Shown here in pieces: positions 1 through 7,207 of a DNA stretch of 64,000 nucleotides; the stretch's first letter is position 1, and the number at the start of each line of letters is the position of its first letter. Position numbers and translations under genes: made by a program. The notes under the pieces were generated by a model. The model worked only from the letters and a program-made list of their open reading frames with translations, was not told the DNA's origin and did no database searches. The stretch is taken from positions 62,001-126,000 of the forward strand of contig NZ_KB849728.1 of NCBI RefSeq assembly GCF_000368865.1. Reading direction: 5' to 3'. This stretch comes from Acinetobacter bouvetii DSM 14964 = CIP 107468 (GTDB lineage: Bacteria; Pseudomonadota; Gammaproteobacteria; Pseudomonadales; Moraxellaceae).

Positions 1-480
1 CTTTTTGCCGCTGGCGCATTGGCTGCATCTACAGGGGCAATGGATCCTTGGATTTTATTTATCTTGCTGTTTCTCGCCGCAGTTTTAGGTGACACGCTGA
101 ATTATCATATCGGCAAGTACATCGGCCCTCGGGTATTTGAAATTGAATCCCGCTTTATCAATAAGCAGCATTTAATTGCGACACAAAACTTTTTTGCCAA
201 GCATGGCGGTAAAACCATTATTTTTGCCCGCTTTATCCCTTTTGCCCGCACTTTTGCGCCTTTTGTGGCTGGCGCCGGCAGCATGAATTATAAATTTTTC
301 CTGAGCTACAATGTCATTGGCGCGCTGTGCTGGACAGGTTCATTCATTCTGCTGGGCTATCTGTTCGGCAACATGCCTATTGTGAAAGACAACTTCACGC
401 ATTTAATTTTCGGCATTATCATTATCAGCGTCTTGCCGGGCATTATTGGCTTTATCCGCCAAAAAATGAAGAAAAACTGA
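1..480 (+). CDS. DedA family membrane protein (5' truncated)
   Basis: C-terminal part of a DedA/SNARE-associated family inner-membrane protein. The reading frame is open from base 1 and already inside the conserved N-terminal region (FAAGALAA), so the true start lies upstream of the window. The remaining 159 residues include the family hallmark with FARFIPFARTFAP and the following G-A-G-S-M, then two C-terminal hydrophobic segments and a basic tail. DedA proteins are linked to lipid scrambling (undecaprenyl phosphate or phospholipid recycling) and envelope homeostasis; the specific role of this copy cannot be read from sequence. It converges on the LysE-type gene with about 30 bp between the two stops. 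Confidence 0.85.
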   Translation, partial: LFAAGALAASTGAMDPWILFILLFLAAVLGDTLNYHIGKYIGPRVFEIESRFINKQHLIATQNFFAKHGGKTIIFARFIPFARTFAPFVAGAGSMNYKFFLSYNVIGALCWTGSFILLGYLFGNMPIVKDNFTHLIFGIIIISVLPGIIGFIRQKMKKN

Positions 481-513
481 TTCTTCGGCGCCGCGGCCAT
501 CTGCGCTTTCCGC

Positions 514-1107
514 TCAAGAAAAAAAGCGGATCAGCACAGGCAGCATGCACAGCACCAGCATCATGGCCGATCCCTTATATAAAAGATCGGCTTTGATCTG
601 CTTGGTATCGCCAGACAGAATTGCGCGCCCAAAAGACATCCAAAACAAGGCGCACGGCAGCAGCACCAGACTGAATACCGCAAAAACCAAGATAAAATTG
701 GTGGAATTTCCCCATGTTTCCAGCGGCAAAATGCCGGCAGCGAACAGCAGCGCTTTCGGATTCTTAAGCGTTGAAAAAAACAGCTGGCGCGGACGGATAG
801 ACGTGAAACGCTGATTGTGCTTATGCAAGTCTGAAGACTTCCACAGACGGAAAGCCAGCCAAAACACATAGGCCATACTCAAAAAATGCAGAATATGAAT
901 TAAATTTGGCCAAATGGGCGCACTTAAATGAATCAATAAAGCCCAAAGATTAATGGCATAAAAATAGCCAAAAAATTCTGCAGGAATAAATAAGCTGGTT
1001 TTCGCGATGCCCTGTTGATGCGCTGAGCTTGCCAGCAATGCATTGGTCGGGCCTGGCGTCATCAGTACCGCAATCATTGCTAAAACAAAAAGCCAACTCT
1101 CAATCAT
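514..1107 (-). CDS. LysE/RhtB family amino-acid or metabolite exporter
   Basis: A 197-residue, very hydrophobic protein with the LysE family signature near the N-terminus (MTPGPTNALL, about residues 16-25) and about six predicted membrane segments, the usual family size. Members export amino acids or related small metabolites across the inner membrane; the substrate here is unknown. The ATG at 1107 follows a GGG-containing leader. It is monocistronic: its stop faces the DedA gene, and about 330 bp of non-coding DNA lie upstream. That gap holds its promoter region and a long hairpin. Confidence 0.8.
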   Translation of the reverse strand: MIESWLFVLAMIAVLMTPGPTNALLASSAHQQGIAKTSLFIPAEFFGYFYAINLWALLIHLSAPIWPNLIHILHFLSMAYVFWLAFRLWKSSDLHKHNQRFTSIRPRQLFFSTLKNPKALLFAAGILPLETWGNSTNFILVFAVFSLVLLPCALFWMSFGRAILSGDTKQIKADLLYKGSAMMLVLCMLPVLIRFFS

Positions 1108-1438
1108 AAAAACCCGGAACTATGCAAAAGTGGGCACACCTTAGCTGAAAATAATTTATAAAAACAAGTACAGATCAGGCTAAAAAAGAATTTTACGGCC
1201 GGCATCACAGGAAATAAATGCAGAATTGAGAGCACTGGAACAGTTTTGCACATAAAATCAATGTTAATTTTATTTTATATTTTTCAAATATTTAACATCA
1301 AAAAATCATCTTCCCCATAAGCACGGAGCAGATATTTGAAAATGCAGGGATACATCGACAAGTTTTATTACACTTTTCTCATGCTCAGCCTATTTTGCAG
1401 AAGCAGGCTGAGCATGAGGGTGCATGCATGAAATGCTA
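1108..1438. other. Intergenic region upstream of the LysE-type gene
   Basis: About 330 bp without a convincing gene. The left half is AT-rich and should hold the promoter of the minus-strand exporter. The right end contains a long inverted repeat at 1378-1418, listed separately. I see no small ORF with a good ribosome binding site. Confidence 0.5.
1378..1418. terminator. Hairpin downstream of the lipoprotein gene, possible terminator
   Basis: The arms CATGCTCAGCCT (1380-1391) and AGGCTGAGCATG (1405-1416) are perfectly complementary, and two more pairs extend the stem to 14 bp around a 13-nt loop. It lies just after the stop of the minus-strand lipoprotein gene. No T-run follows on that strand, so it is not a textbook intrinsic terminator. 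It could instead stabilise the mRNA 3' end or act as an operator. Confidence 0.4.
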
Positions 1439-1846
1439 TTATTGCGCAGCGGCTGTCCGTGGAATCATCGGACAGCCTTTAAATTTAGCGGCTTGAAGCA
1501 CGGCTTCCTGTTCGCCCATCAAACGGGCAATTTCTGTCTTTTTGGTATTGGAAGACTGGCCCATATTGACCGAAACACTAGGGCCAATGCCCCAGCCGCC
1601 GTGATTGCTCCAGCCGCCGCCTAAACCGACACCTACTCCCATGCCTGTACGCTTGGCAGGCTGTACGCCATTATTCAAATATTCCTGAATGCGGTTATAT
1701 TCGCTTTGCAATTGAAAACAATTCAGTGACTGGTACTGTGTCGGTGAAACATAGGTTGGCTTTACCGCCGTGGCGCATGCGCCCAACAGCAGTGAACTGG
1801 CGGCCAAAAGGCTTAACTTGAGAAGGCTGAATGTGCTTGCTTTCAT
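1439..1846 (-). CDS. Small glycine-rich lipoprotein, function unknown
   Basis: The start at 1846 is preferred because it begins a clear lipoprotein signal peptide (MKAST..., lipobox LLGAC) and has a GAGAC-type ribosome site. A start 33 bp upstream would put 11 polar residues before the signal. The mature protein is about 115 residues, with a region resembling a helical outer-membrane lipoprotein followed by a glycine-rich stretch (MGVGVGLGGGW...) in the middle. It is probably anchored in the outer membrane. I do not recognise a named family. It lies immediately downstream of the ParA gene and is probably cotranscribed with it. Confidence 0.65.
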   Translation of the reverse strand: MKASTFSLLKLSLLAASSLLLGACATAVKPTYVSPTQYQSLNCFQLQSEYNRIQEYLNNGVQPAKRTGMGVGVGLGGGWSNHGGWGIGPSVSVNMGQSSNTKKTEIARLMGEQEAVLQAAKFKGCPMIPRTAAAQ

Positions 1847-1859
1847 AAATGTCTCGATC

Positions 1860-2696
1860 TTATTTTTGCTCAATTTCATTGAACAATGATTGATAGGCCT
1901 GCGTCAATTTATGATCTGCTGCCAAATGCACCAACGGCTGATTTTTATGATGCGATTCTTTCATCAAAACTGACGGCGGCAGCATATTTTCAAGCACCGG
2001 CAATCCTTCATCCTTCAGCTGCTGCACCACTTCACGCGGCAGCTTGGCCTGCGCCTGAAATTGATTCACCACAATGCCTTCGATTTCCAAACCGTCATTG
2101 TGGTCATCCTGCGTTTCAATCACATTTTCAATCAGTGTTTGCAGTGCGCGTTTTGAAAAAACATCACAATCAAACGGAATCAGTACCCGGTCGGAGGCAA
2201 TCAATGCCGACAGCGTAAAAAAGTTAAACGCAGGCGGCGTGTCGATAAACACACGCTCATATTTTCCGCTCAGCTGCTGCAGCGCATCGCGCAGCTTATA
2301 AATTTTATGCTTAGACTCGAGCGCATAAGCCAAAGCGCCTAGGCTTGGGCTGGCAGGAATGACATCTAAATTCTTAAACGGCGATTGGTGCACATAACTG
2401 TCCAATCCTTTAGAACGGTTTTTTAAAATTGAACCAATGGCATTGCCCAGCAAGCCTTTGCTTTGCTGCGTGCCCAGCACTTCTTCAAAATAATTTTCAA
2501 TATTGGGTTCCAATGCAGGCTTATCGGCCGAATACGTCGCGTCATCCCCCAGCAAATACTGGCTGGAATTGGCCTGCGGGTCCAAATCAATCACCAGCGT
2601 TTTTAAGCCCTGATGCGCGCTGATGGCCGCCAAATTTACTGTAATGCTGGATTTCCCCACACCGCCTTTTTGGTTAAACACCACTCGTGTACGCAT
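1860..2696 (-). CDS. ParA/Soj-family ATPase, chromosomal orphan
   Basis: A 278-residue deviant Walker-type ATPase. The P-loop KGGVGKSS lies at residues 10-17, so the signature lysine is present; VIDLDPQANSS follows at about 35-45, and the Walker B-like FIDTPP sits near the middle. ParA proteins position plasmids, chromosomes or large protein assemblies by dynamic ATP-dependent DNA binding. No parB gene is adjacent: a lipoprotein gene lies downstream and sirB2 upstream. Its cargo is therefore unknown, and it may be an orphan ParA. The start follows a strong GAGGGG site. A perfect inverted repeat lies 27 bp upstream of the start. Confidence 0.85.
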   Translation of the reverse strand: MRTRVVFNQKGGVGKSSITVNLAAISAHQGLKTLVIDLDPQANSSQYLLGDDATYSADKPALEPNIENYFEEVLGTQQSKGLLGNAIGSILKNRSKGLDSYVHQSPFKNLDVIPASPSLGALAYALESKHKIYKLRDALQQLSGKYERVFIDTPPAFNFFTLSALIASDRVLIPFDCDVFSKRALQTLIENVIETQDDHNDGLEIEGIVVNQFQAQAKLPREVVQQLKDEGLPVLENMLPPSVLMKESHHKNQPLVHLAADHKLTQAYQSLFNEIEQK

Positions 2697-2722
2697 AAAA
2701 CCCCTCTATCTCATTATTATTT

Positions 2723-2753
2723 AAACTGTTCTCAGTCTACCTGAGAACAGTTT
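2723..2753. promoter_or_regulatory. Perfect 13-bp inverted repeat upstream of parA-like gene
   Basis: AAACTGTTCTCAG (2723-2735) and its exact complement (2741-2753) are separated by 5 bases. The repeat lies between sirB2 and the ParA gene, both on the minus strand. It may be a terminator for sirB2, although the T-run after it is only three bases. It may otherwise be an operator or partition-type site for ParA regulation. Confidence 0.5.
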
Positions 2754-2810
2754 ATGTGCAATTTATTATGTCTGACAATTTATGCATCCTAAAGCATCCC
2801 TGCCTGAAGA

Positions 2811-3209
2811 TCAGCCAAAGTTCGGCTTAATCATGACCAAGCCAATAATGGCAAGCAAGGCCACAGCCGCCAAGAATAAGCCTGCGCGGCGCTGCTGCAG
2901 CTGTACAGTATCAGTTTTACGGTAGGCCTTGCTTAATGACGACAACATGACTAAAAACAGTACTACTTTGGCATAAAACCATGGCTGCACATCAAAGTTT
3001 TTCATCACTAATAGCGCAATACCTGTCGCTGCAATCAGCGTCATGGATAAATGCTGCAGCGCCACAAACAGCTTTCGGCCTGCTGGGTTCGGCTGATTGC
3101 CCTGCACCCCCTTAAACAGCGTAAAGGCCCGGATGAAAATGGCCAAAACAGCCAATGTAACCGCGGACATATGAATGATTTTAATCAGCAATTGAGTTTC
3201 CATATTCAT
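2811..3209 (-). CDS. SirB2 family membrane protein
   Basis: A 132-residue integral membrane protein with four hydrophobic segments, matching the SirB family in length and in the pattern LLIKIIHMSAVTLA ... LQHLSMTLIAATGIALL ... WFYAKVVLFL. The name comes from a Salmonella invasion regulator gene, but the biochemical role is unknown. It lies 10 bp downstream of the BolA-family gene and is probably in an operon with it. A second ATG two codons in (3203) is an equally possible start. Confidence 0.8.
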   Translation of the reverse strand: MNMETQLLIKIIHMSAVTLAVLAIFIRAFTLFKGVQGNQPNPAGRKLFVALQHLSMTLIAATGIALLVMKNFDVQPWFYAKVVLFLVMLSSLSKAYRKTDTVQLQQRRAGLFLAAVALLAIIGLVMIKPNFG

Positions 3210-3219
3210 TCAATGTCCG

Positions 3220-3528
3220 TTAAGGCTTTGGAGCGTGCGCGCAGTCAGGGCTGGAGGTATCCTGCCCTTTCCATTCTTCAGGCAAATAGGCGTGAATCGC
3301 CAGCGCATGAATACTGCCCGGGCCTAATAAATCGCCTGCCGCTGCGTAGACTTTTTGATGACGCTGCACCAAACGCAAGCCAGCAAAAGCCTCACTGACG
3401 ATCACCGCTTTAAAATGTGATTCTTTGCCTGGGAAATAGCCGCCATGGCCTGCAGATTCATTCACCACGTCTAAATGGCTTGGCGATAACTGCTGTAAAC
3501 GTTCGATGAGTTGCTGTTCCAAGCTCAA
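3220..3528 (-). CDS. BolA family protein
   Basis: A 102-residue BolA/IbaG-type protein. The BolA fold is recognisable from the N-terminal amphipathic helix, a central H-F-K-A-V-I-V-S-E-A-F-A-G-L segment, then the QRHQKVYA helix and the conserved IHALAIHA strand. BolA proteins pair with monothiol glutaredoxins in iron-sulfur trafficking and affect cell shape and stress responses. The frame begins with TTG at 3528, supported by a GGAG site 7 nt upstream; no ATG gives a full-length domain. The C-terminal ten residues are a non-conserved extension. It probably leads an operon with sirB2. Confidence 0.85.
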   Translation of the reverse strand: MSLEQQLIERLQQLSPSHLDVVNESAGHGGYFPGKESHFKAVIVSEAFAGLRLVQRHQKVYAAAGDLLGPGSIHALAIHAYLPEEWKGQDTSSPDCAHAPKP

Positions 3529-3762
3529 AGCTGCGCTCCAAAATTAAAAAAACTGCTTTCAGTATAGCGTGTTCTCACCGCCGGTTCCGCTGTCATGAGC
3601 AAATTTAACTCAGCAGAACACTGCCTGCAGCACCTAAAATCAAAGCGTTTTGTTTAAATATTTAGCAACCATCTTAAAATTGTTTTTATTTTATGCAATT
3701 GAACCAAGGTTTTGCATAAAGTTATTGACCTTGAAACTGCTTACTGTATTATACGTGGCTAT
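3529..3762. other. Intergenic region before the tRNA cluster
   Basis: About 230 bp separating the minus-strand bolA-type gene from the plus-strand tRNA genes. It should hold the bolA promoter and contains the recognisable tRNA promoter at its right end. Nothing else is seen. Confidence 0.4.
3725..3752 (+). promoter_or_regulatory. Sigma-70 promoter of the tRNA-Gly cluster
   Basis: TTGACC (3725-3730) and TATTAT (3747-3752), separated by 16 bp, end 10 bp before the first tRNA. This is close to the consensus -35 and -10 elements and correctly placed to transcribe all three tRNA genes as one precursor. Confidence 0.75.
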
Positions 3763-3838
3763 GCGGGAATAGCTCAGTTGGTAGAGCATAACCTTGCCAA
3801 GGTTGGGGTCGGGAGTTCGAGTCTCCTTTCCCGCTCAA
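3763..3838 (+). tRNA. tRNA-Gly (anticodon GCC), copy 1
   Basis: A full cloverleaf: GCGGGAA acceptor arm pairing with TTCCCGC, D arm GCTCAGTTGGTAGAGC, anticodon loop TTGCCAA with anticodon GCC at 3796-3798, and T loop TTCGAGT. It decodes GGC and GGU. Unlike copies 2 and 3, the three bases after the discriminator T are CAA, not CCA (3836-3838), so the CCA tail would have to be made or repaired by the nucleotidyltransferase. The mature gene-encoded part ends at 3835. Confidence 0.95.
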
Positions 3839-3882
3839 AATTTTTTCATTCGGTTTTTTATTTAAAAAATTGGATAGACTCC

Positions 3883-3958
3883 GCGGGAATAGCTCAGTTG
3901 GTAGAGCATAACCTTGCCAAGGTTGGGGTCGGGAGTTCGAGTCTCCTTTCCCGCTCCA
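3883..3958 (+). tRNA. tRNA-Gly (anticodon GCC), copy 2
   Basis: The 73-nt body is identical to copy 1, and the 3' CCA is encoded here (3956-3958). It is separated from its neighbours by spacers of about 45 bp that resemble each other (T-rich start, GGATAGACTCC end), indicating tandem duplication of the whole unit. Confidence 0.97.
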
Positions 3959-4004
3959 AATTTTTTTCGATTCAGTTTTTTAGTAAAAAAACAGGATAGA
4001 CTCC

Positions 4005-4080
4005 GCGGGAATAGCTCAGTTGGTAGAGCATAACCTTGCCAAGGTTGGGGTCGGGAGTTCGAGTCTCCTTTCCCGCTCCA
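4005..4080 (+). tRNA. tRNA-Gly (anticodon GCC), copy 3
   Basis: Identical in body to copies 1 and 2, with encoded CCA (4078-4080). It is the last tRNA of the transcript; an intrinsic terminator starts 9 bp downstream. Confidence 0.97.
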
Positions 4081-4088
4081 AATTCAAA

Positions 4089-4118
4089 AAGCCCTGATCG
4101 AAAGATTGGGGCTTTTTT
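4089..4118 (+). terminator. Intrinsic terminator of the tRNA-Gly operon
   Basis: An 11-bp stem AAGCCCTGATC / GATTGGGGCTT, with two G-T wobble pairs, a GAAA loop and a following run of T. It is well placed 9 bp after the third tRNA. Confidence 0.85.
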
Positions 4119-4312
4119 ATTGTCTTTTTCTCAGCGATTGGCGTAGAACGAAATCTTTTACGATTTTATGAGCAGCCAGCAGCCAAATACCGCCTACGTC
4201 AGCTTAACATTGCCCTCCCCTGACTCTGCTCAAAAATACGTAAATCCCAATTGAAGTACTAAATTGAAATCACCTGATCTTTACGGCCACCTATCTTCTT
4301 AGCCACAGGCAT

Positions 4313-4342
4313 GAAAAAAGCCCCAAACACATTGGAGCTTTT
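4313..4342 (-). terminator. Intrinsic terminator after the MHS transporter gene
   Basis: Stem AAAAGCcCCAA / TTGGaGCTTTT with a 5-nt loop and one mismatch. Read on the minus strand it ends in six T residues. It lies 29 bp beyond the stop of the transporter gene and would end the catabolic cluster transcript. Confidence 0.75.
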
Positions 4343-4370
4343 AATTTAAATCAATATCACATCACCAAAA

Positions 4371-5741
4371 TTATTTGCGCCATACCAGCGGTGACTTGTT
4401 TTGTTCAGCTTCATGATCAGGCCCCAATGGAATGCCCGTGCGGTCACGAATAGCCAAGGTCGAAAGCAGTGCAACAGTCGCCATGAATGCTAAATAGTAT
4501 GAAACCGCAACGGTTGAACCCGTCACACTTACAAGCCAAGTACCAATCATTGGCGCAAATGCCCCGCCTAAAATTGCACCCAGCGCATATGAAATTGAGA
4601 TGCCTGAAAAACGAATTGAAGCAGGAAAAAGCTCAGCATAATAAGAAGACTGCACGCCATACGTTAAGCCAATGCCGCTTGCCAAGAAACATAAACCCAG
4701 CGCAAAAAGCTGGAAAATCCCTGTATTTACCAAGGGAAATAAAGCAAAAATACCGACAAGCTGCACAATCCAGCCCAAGACATAGGTCTTTTTACGCCCA
4801 ATTTTGTCAGACAAGGCCCCTGAAATATAAGTGGTAATCAGCCAGCAGAAAGATGCCATCGTGACAGCAATCAATACTGGCGTACGCGCCATAGCTAAAG
4901 GGCCATCAGGATTTGTCGCATAGTTTTGAATAAATCCGCCCGTGGTCATATAACCGCTTGCACTGTTCCCTGCAAAGACCAAGGCCGCTAACAATACAAC
5001 AAGGCTATGGTTTTTAAATAAATCGCGAATCGGTGTTTGAGATGCGCTTTTACGCTCTTTGATTTCTTCAAAAACAGGGCTTTCTTCAACCGTACGGCGA
5101 ATCCAATGGCCAATGAACAGCAGCACGACGCTGAATAAAAATGGAATGCGCCATCCCCACTCTACAAAAGCATCTCCTGGAGCAATCACACCGGTCATCA
5201 GCGCAAACATGCCCGAAGCAAGGATCAAACCTAAGGGCACACCAATTTGCGGGAATGCGCCAAAACGGCCACGCTTATGCTTGGGTGCATGCTCGACCGC
5301 CATCAGTACAGCGCCGCCCCATTCACCACCAGCGGCAATCCCTTGAAAAATACGCAGCACCAGCAGCAAAATAGGCGCCATCACGCCAATACTGGCATAG
5401 GTTGGCAATAAGCCAATACATGTTGTGGCTAAACCCATCAATACCAATGTCGTGACTAAAACAATCCGGCGCCCATATTTATCCCCTAAATACCCTGCTA
5501 AAAAGGCGCCAAAAGGACGAAATAAAAAGCTGATGCCAACGGTGGCAAAGGCCAGCAATGTTCCTAAAGTATTGCCTGCCGGCGCAAAGAACAGGTCTTT
5601 AAAGATCAGGCCTGCCGCTGCCGCATAGATAAAAAAGTCATACCATTCAACCGTCGTTCCCACAATGGTGGCATAGGCGACTTTTCGCTCATCCCTGGTC
5701 ATGCGGTCCTTGCCTGACACTGCTGCAGAAGTTAATTCCAT
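4371..5741 (-). CDS. MFS transporter of the metabolite:H+ symporter (MHS) family
   Basis: A 456-residue, 12-helix major facilitator. The MHS signature is clear: TTVEWYDFFIYA in helix 1, then the RPFGAFLAGYLGDKYGRR loop 2-3 motif and RIFQGIAAGGEWGGA. Relatives (ShiA, ProP, KgtP, dicarboxylate and aromatic-acid carriers) import organic acids or osmolytes with protons. The start at 5741 is preferred because GGAG lies 6 nt upstream; an in-frame ATG at 5753 would add MEIE. It follows the porin and Rieske oxygenase genes on the same strand, so it probably imports the substrate of that pathway. A palindrome GTTAATATATTAAC lies about 40 bp upstream of the chosen start. Confidence 0.85.
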   Translation of the reverse strand: MELTSAAVSGKDRMTRDERKVAYATIVGTTVEWYDFFIYAAAAGLIFKDLFFAPAGNTLGTLLAFATVGISFLFRPFGAFLAGYLGDKYGRRIVLVTTLVLMGLATTCIGLLPTYASIGVMAPILLLVLRIFQGIAAGGEWGGAVLMAVEHAPKHKRGRFGAFPQIGVPLGLILASGMFALMTGVIAPGDAFVEWGWRIPFLFSVVLLFIGHWIRRTVEESPVFEEIKERKSASQTPIRDLFKNHSLVVLLAALVFAGNSASGYMTTGGFIQNYATNPDGPLAMARTPVLIAVTMASFCWLITTYISGALSDKIGRKKTYVLGWIVQLVGIFALFPLVNTGIFQLFALGLCFLASGIGLTYGVQSSYYAELFPASIRFSGISISYALGAILGGAFAPMIGTWLVSVTGSTVAVSYYLAFMATVALLSTLAIRDRTGIPLGPDHEAEQNKSPLVWRK

Positions 5742-5782
5742 CTCTATCTCCATATAATAGAATGTTTTTTGACTGCTTATTT

Positions 5783-5796
5783 GTTAATATATTAAC
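5783..5796. promoter_or_regulatory. Palindrome GTTAATATATTAAC upstream of transporter gene
   Basis: A perfect 14-bp palindrome. The same core recurs upstream of the porin gene (7125-7136) and of the LuxR-type regulator (10191-10200). It is a candidate operator for this cluster, or an AT-rich promoter element. Confidence 0.4.
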
Positions 5797-5854
5797 TAAA
5801 TGGTAAAAAAAATTTAAACCATTAATTTCGCATCATACTCAGTTGATTTAGTGA

Positions 5855-7078
5855 TTAAAATTTCTTTGTATAGGTGACAAAAAAACGGTTTTCATCAAAA
5901 TCATTGCCATATTTAGTGTCATATTTTGCAAATAAATATTGCAAACCCATACCTTTCAAATAATCATGCTGAAAATTATAGGCACCGATGAGATTCAGCT
6001 CTGATTCATTATTTTCAATACCATCCGCAAGTTTAATTTTTTCACCGTATGAGTATTTAACCAAGGCATTTAGGCCTGGCACATAATCTTTAAAATTATA
6101 ACCATAGATGAAATGATACGTTTGTTCATTCTTTTTGAAAAACCCGGTGACATTCCAGTTCACAAAGTAAAGCTCTGGAATGTAGCCATCCAGCGCAGGG
6201 AATGCATCTCCCACTATTTTTTGCACGCCGGCAGCCACGGTATGATTTTTATATTTTACGGTTTCAATCACACCAATATTTTGGCTGTCAATAGCTGCAA
6301 TTGAGCCGGTGTCTTGCACATTGAAATAACGCACTTTAGAATTGAGCTGGGTATCCGCATTCAAAGCATAGTTATGCTCTAAACCCACATAGTGTTTATT
6401 GAAAATATTTTCTAAATGCGCAAATGAATACGCTGCTTTCAGCTGATCATTCACGCGATATTTAAGATCGATATAGCTCATCCCATCTGACTGAATTTTA
6501 TTGCCATTTTGGGTATAGGATAGCTTTCTGAACTGATCATCATTGCGTGCTGAATATTTGCTGAGCACACCCAGCTCAAGACTCAAATGATCATTGACGG
6601 TACTGCTTAGAGTTCCCCCCAAATACGTACCGACCAACTGGCGGCTCGCATCAATATTTGCAACCGGCGAGTCAGACCAAATCTCACCGACCTTCAGCAC
6701 ATTCTCTTTATATTTGAGTTTTACTGCGCCCCCAAATTTAGCATAGTCAGAGGCCTGCTTTTGGCTCTGCGCATCGAAAGGCAGCACCGAATCAGCGGCA
6801 TGCTTATCATTGCTCAAACGCACTGCATATTGCACATTTGCATCCAGGCCAATTTGCAGCTGATCGATTGGCGTATCTTGAAATTTTGAATCATAAAATA
6901 ATGAAATGGCTTGCGACCAACTGCCGGTATCTTTAACTGCATCATTATCAAAATCACGATCAATATATGCATTTTTCAAAAAAAGCTTCCAATGATCTTC
7001 TGCAAGCGCATTTTGAGAAAGCCCTATGCTTAATATCGCCAAGCTCAAAAGCTTGATTTTTTTTGATCTCATCATCAT
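5855..7078 (-). CDS. OprD-family-like outer membrane porin
   Basis: A 407-residue precursor with a signal peptide (MMMRSKK..., cleavage after QNALA) and a mature protein rich in alternating beta strands that ends in phenylalanine (VTYTKKF). That ending is typical of outer-membrane beta barrels inserted by Bam. Length and N-terminal pattern fit the OprD/specific-channel family, which takes up amino acids and small aromatic or organic acids. Its place between a Rieske oxygenase and an MHS symporter gene suggests a dedicated uptake route: porin, then inner-membrane symporter, then oxygenase. Family assignment is from general pattern; the exact substrate is unknown. Confidence 0.75.
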   Translation of the reverse strand: MMMRSKKIKLLSLAILSIGLSQNALAEDHWKLFLKNAYIDRDFDNDAVKDTGSWSQAISLFYDSKFQDTPIDQLQIGLDANVQYAVRLSNDKHAADSVLPFDAQSQKQASDYAKFGGAVKLKYKENVLKVGEIWSDSPVANIDASRQLVGTYLGGTLSSTVNDHLSLELGVLSKYSARNDDQFRKLSYTQNGNKIQSDGMSYIDLKYRVNDQLKAAYSFAHLENIFNKHYVGLEHNYALNADTQLNSKVRYFNVQDTGSIAAIDSQNIGVIETVKYKNHTVAAGVQKIVGDAFPALDGYIPELYFVNWNVTGFFKKNEQTYHFIYGYNFKDYVPGLNALVKYSYGEKIKLADGIENNESELNLIGAYNFQHDYLKGMGLQYLFAKYDTKYGNDFDENRFFVTYTKKF

Positions 7079-7124
7079 TTTCCATTTTCCGAGGTGAAGT
7101 CCATTTACACACTTTCAACTTTAA

Positions 7125-7136
7125 TTAATATATTAA
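7125..7136. promoter_or_regulatory. TTAATATATTAA element upstream of porin gene
   Basis: A 12-bp palindrome 47-58 bp upstream of the porin start and followed by C, matching the element upstream of the transporter gene at 5784-5795. It is a candidate shared regulatory site of the cluster. Confidence 0.4.
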
Positions 7137-7207
7137 CTATTTTTTTAAAATCATACCCCGACTAAAGGCGTATTTCAATTTAATTTAAATATGCCTTTAA
7201 CTTTAAT

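Noticed and set aside
3712-3999. An ORF of 95 codons with a repeated motif (AGIAQLVEHNLAKV) across the tRNA region
   Set aside because: It is a translation of two tandem tRNA-Gly genes and their spacer; the repeated peptide comes from the tRNA sequence itself.
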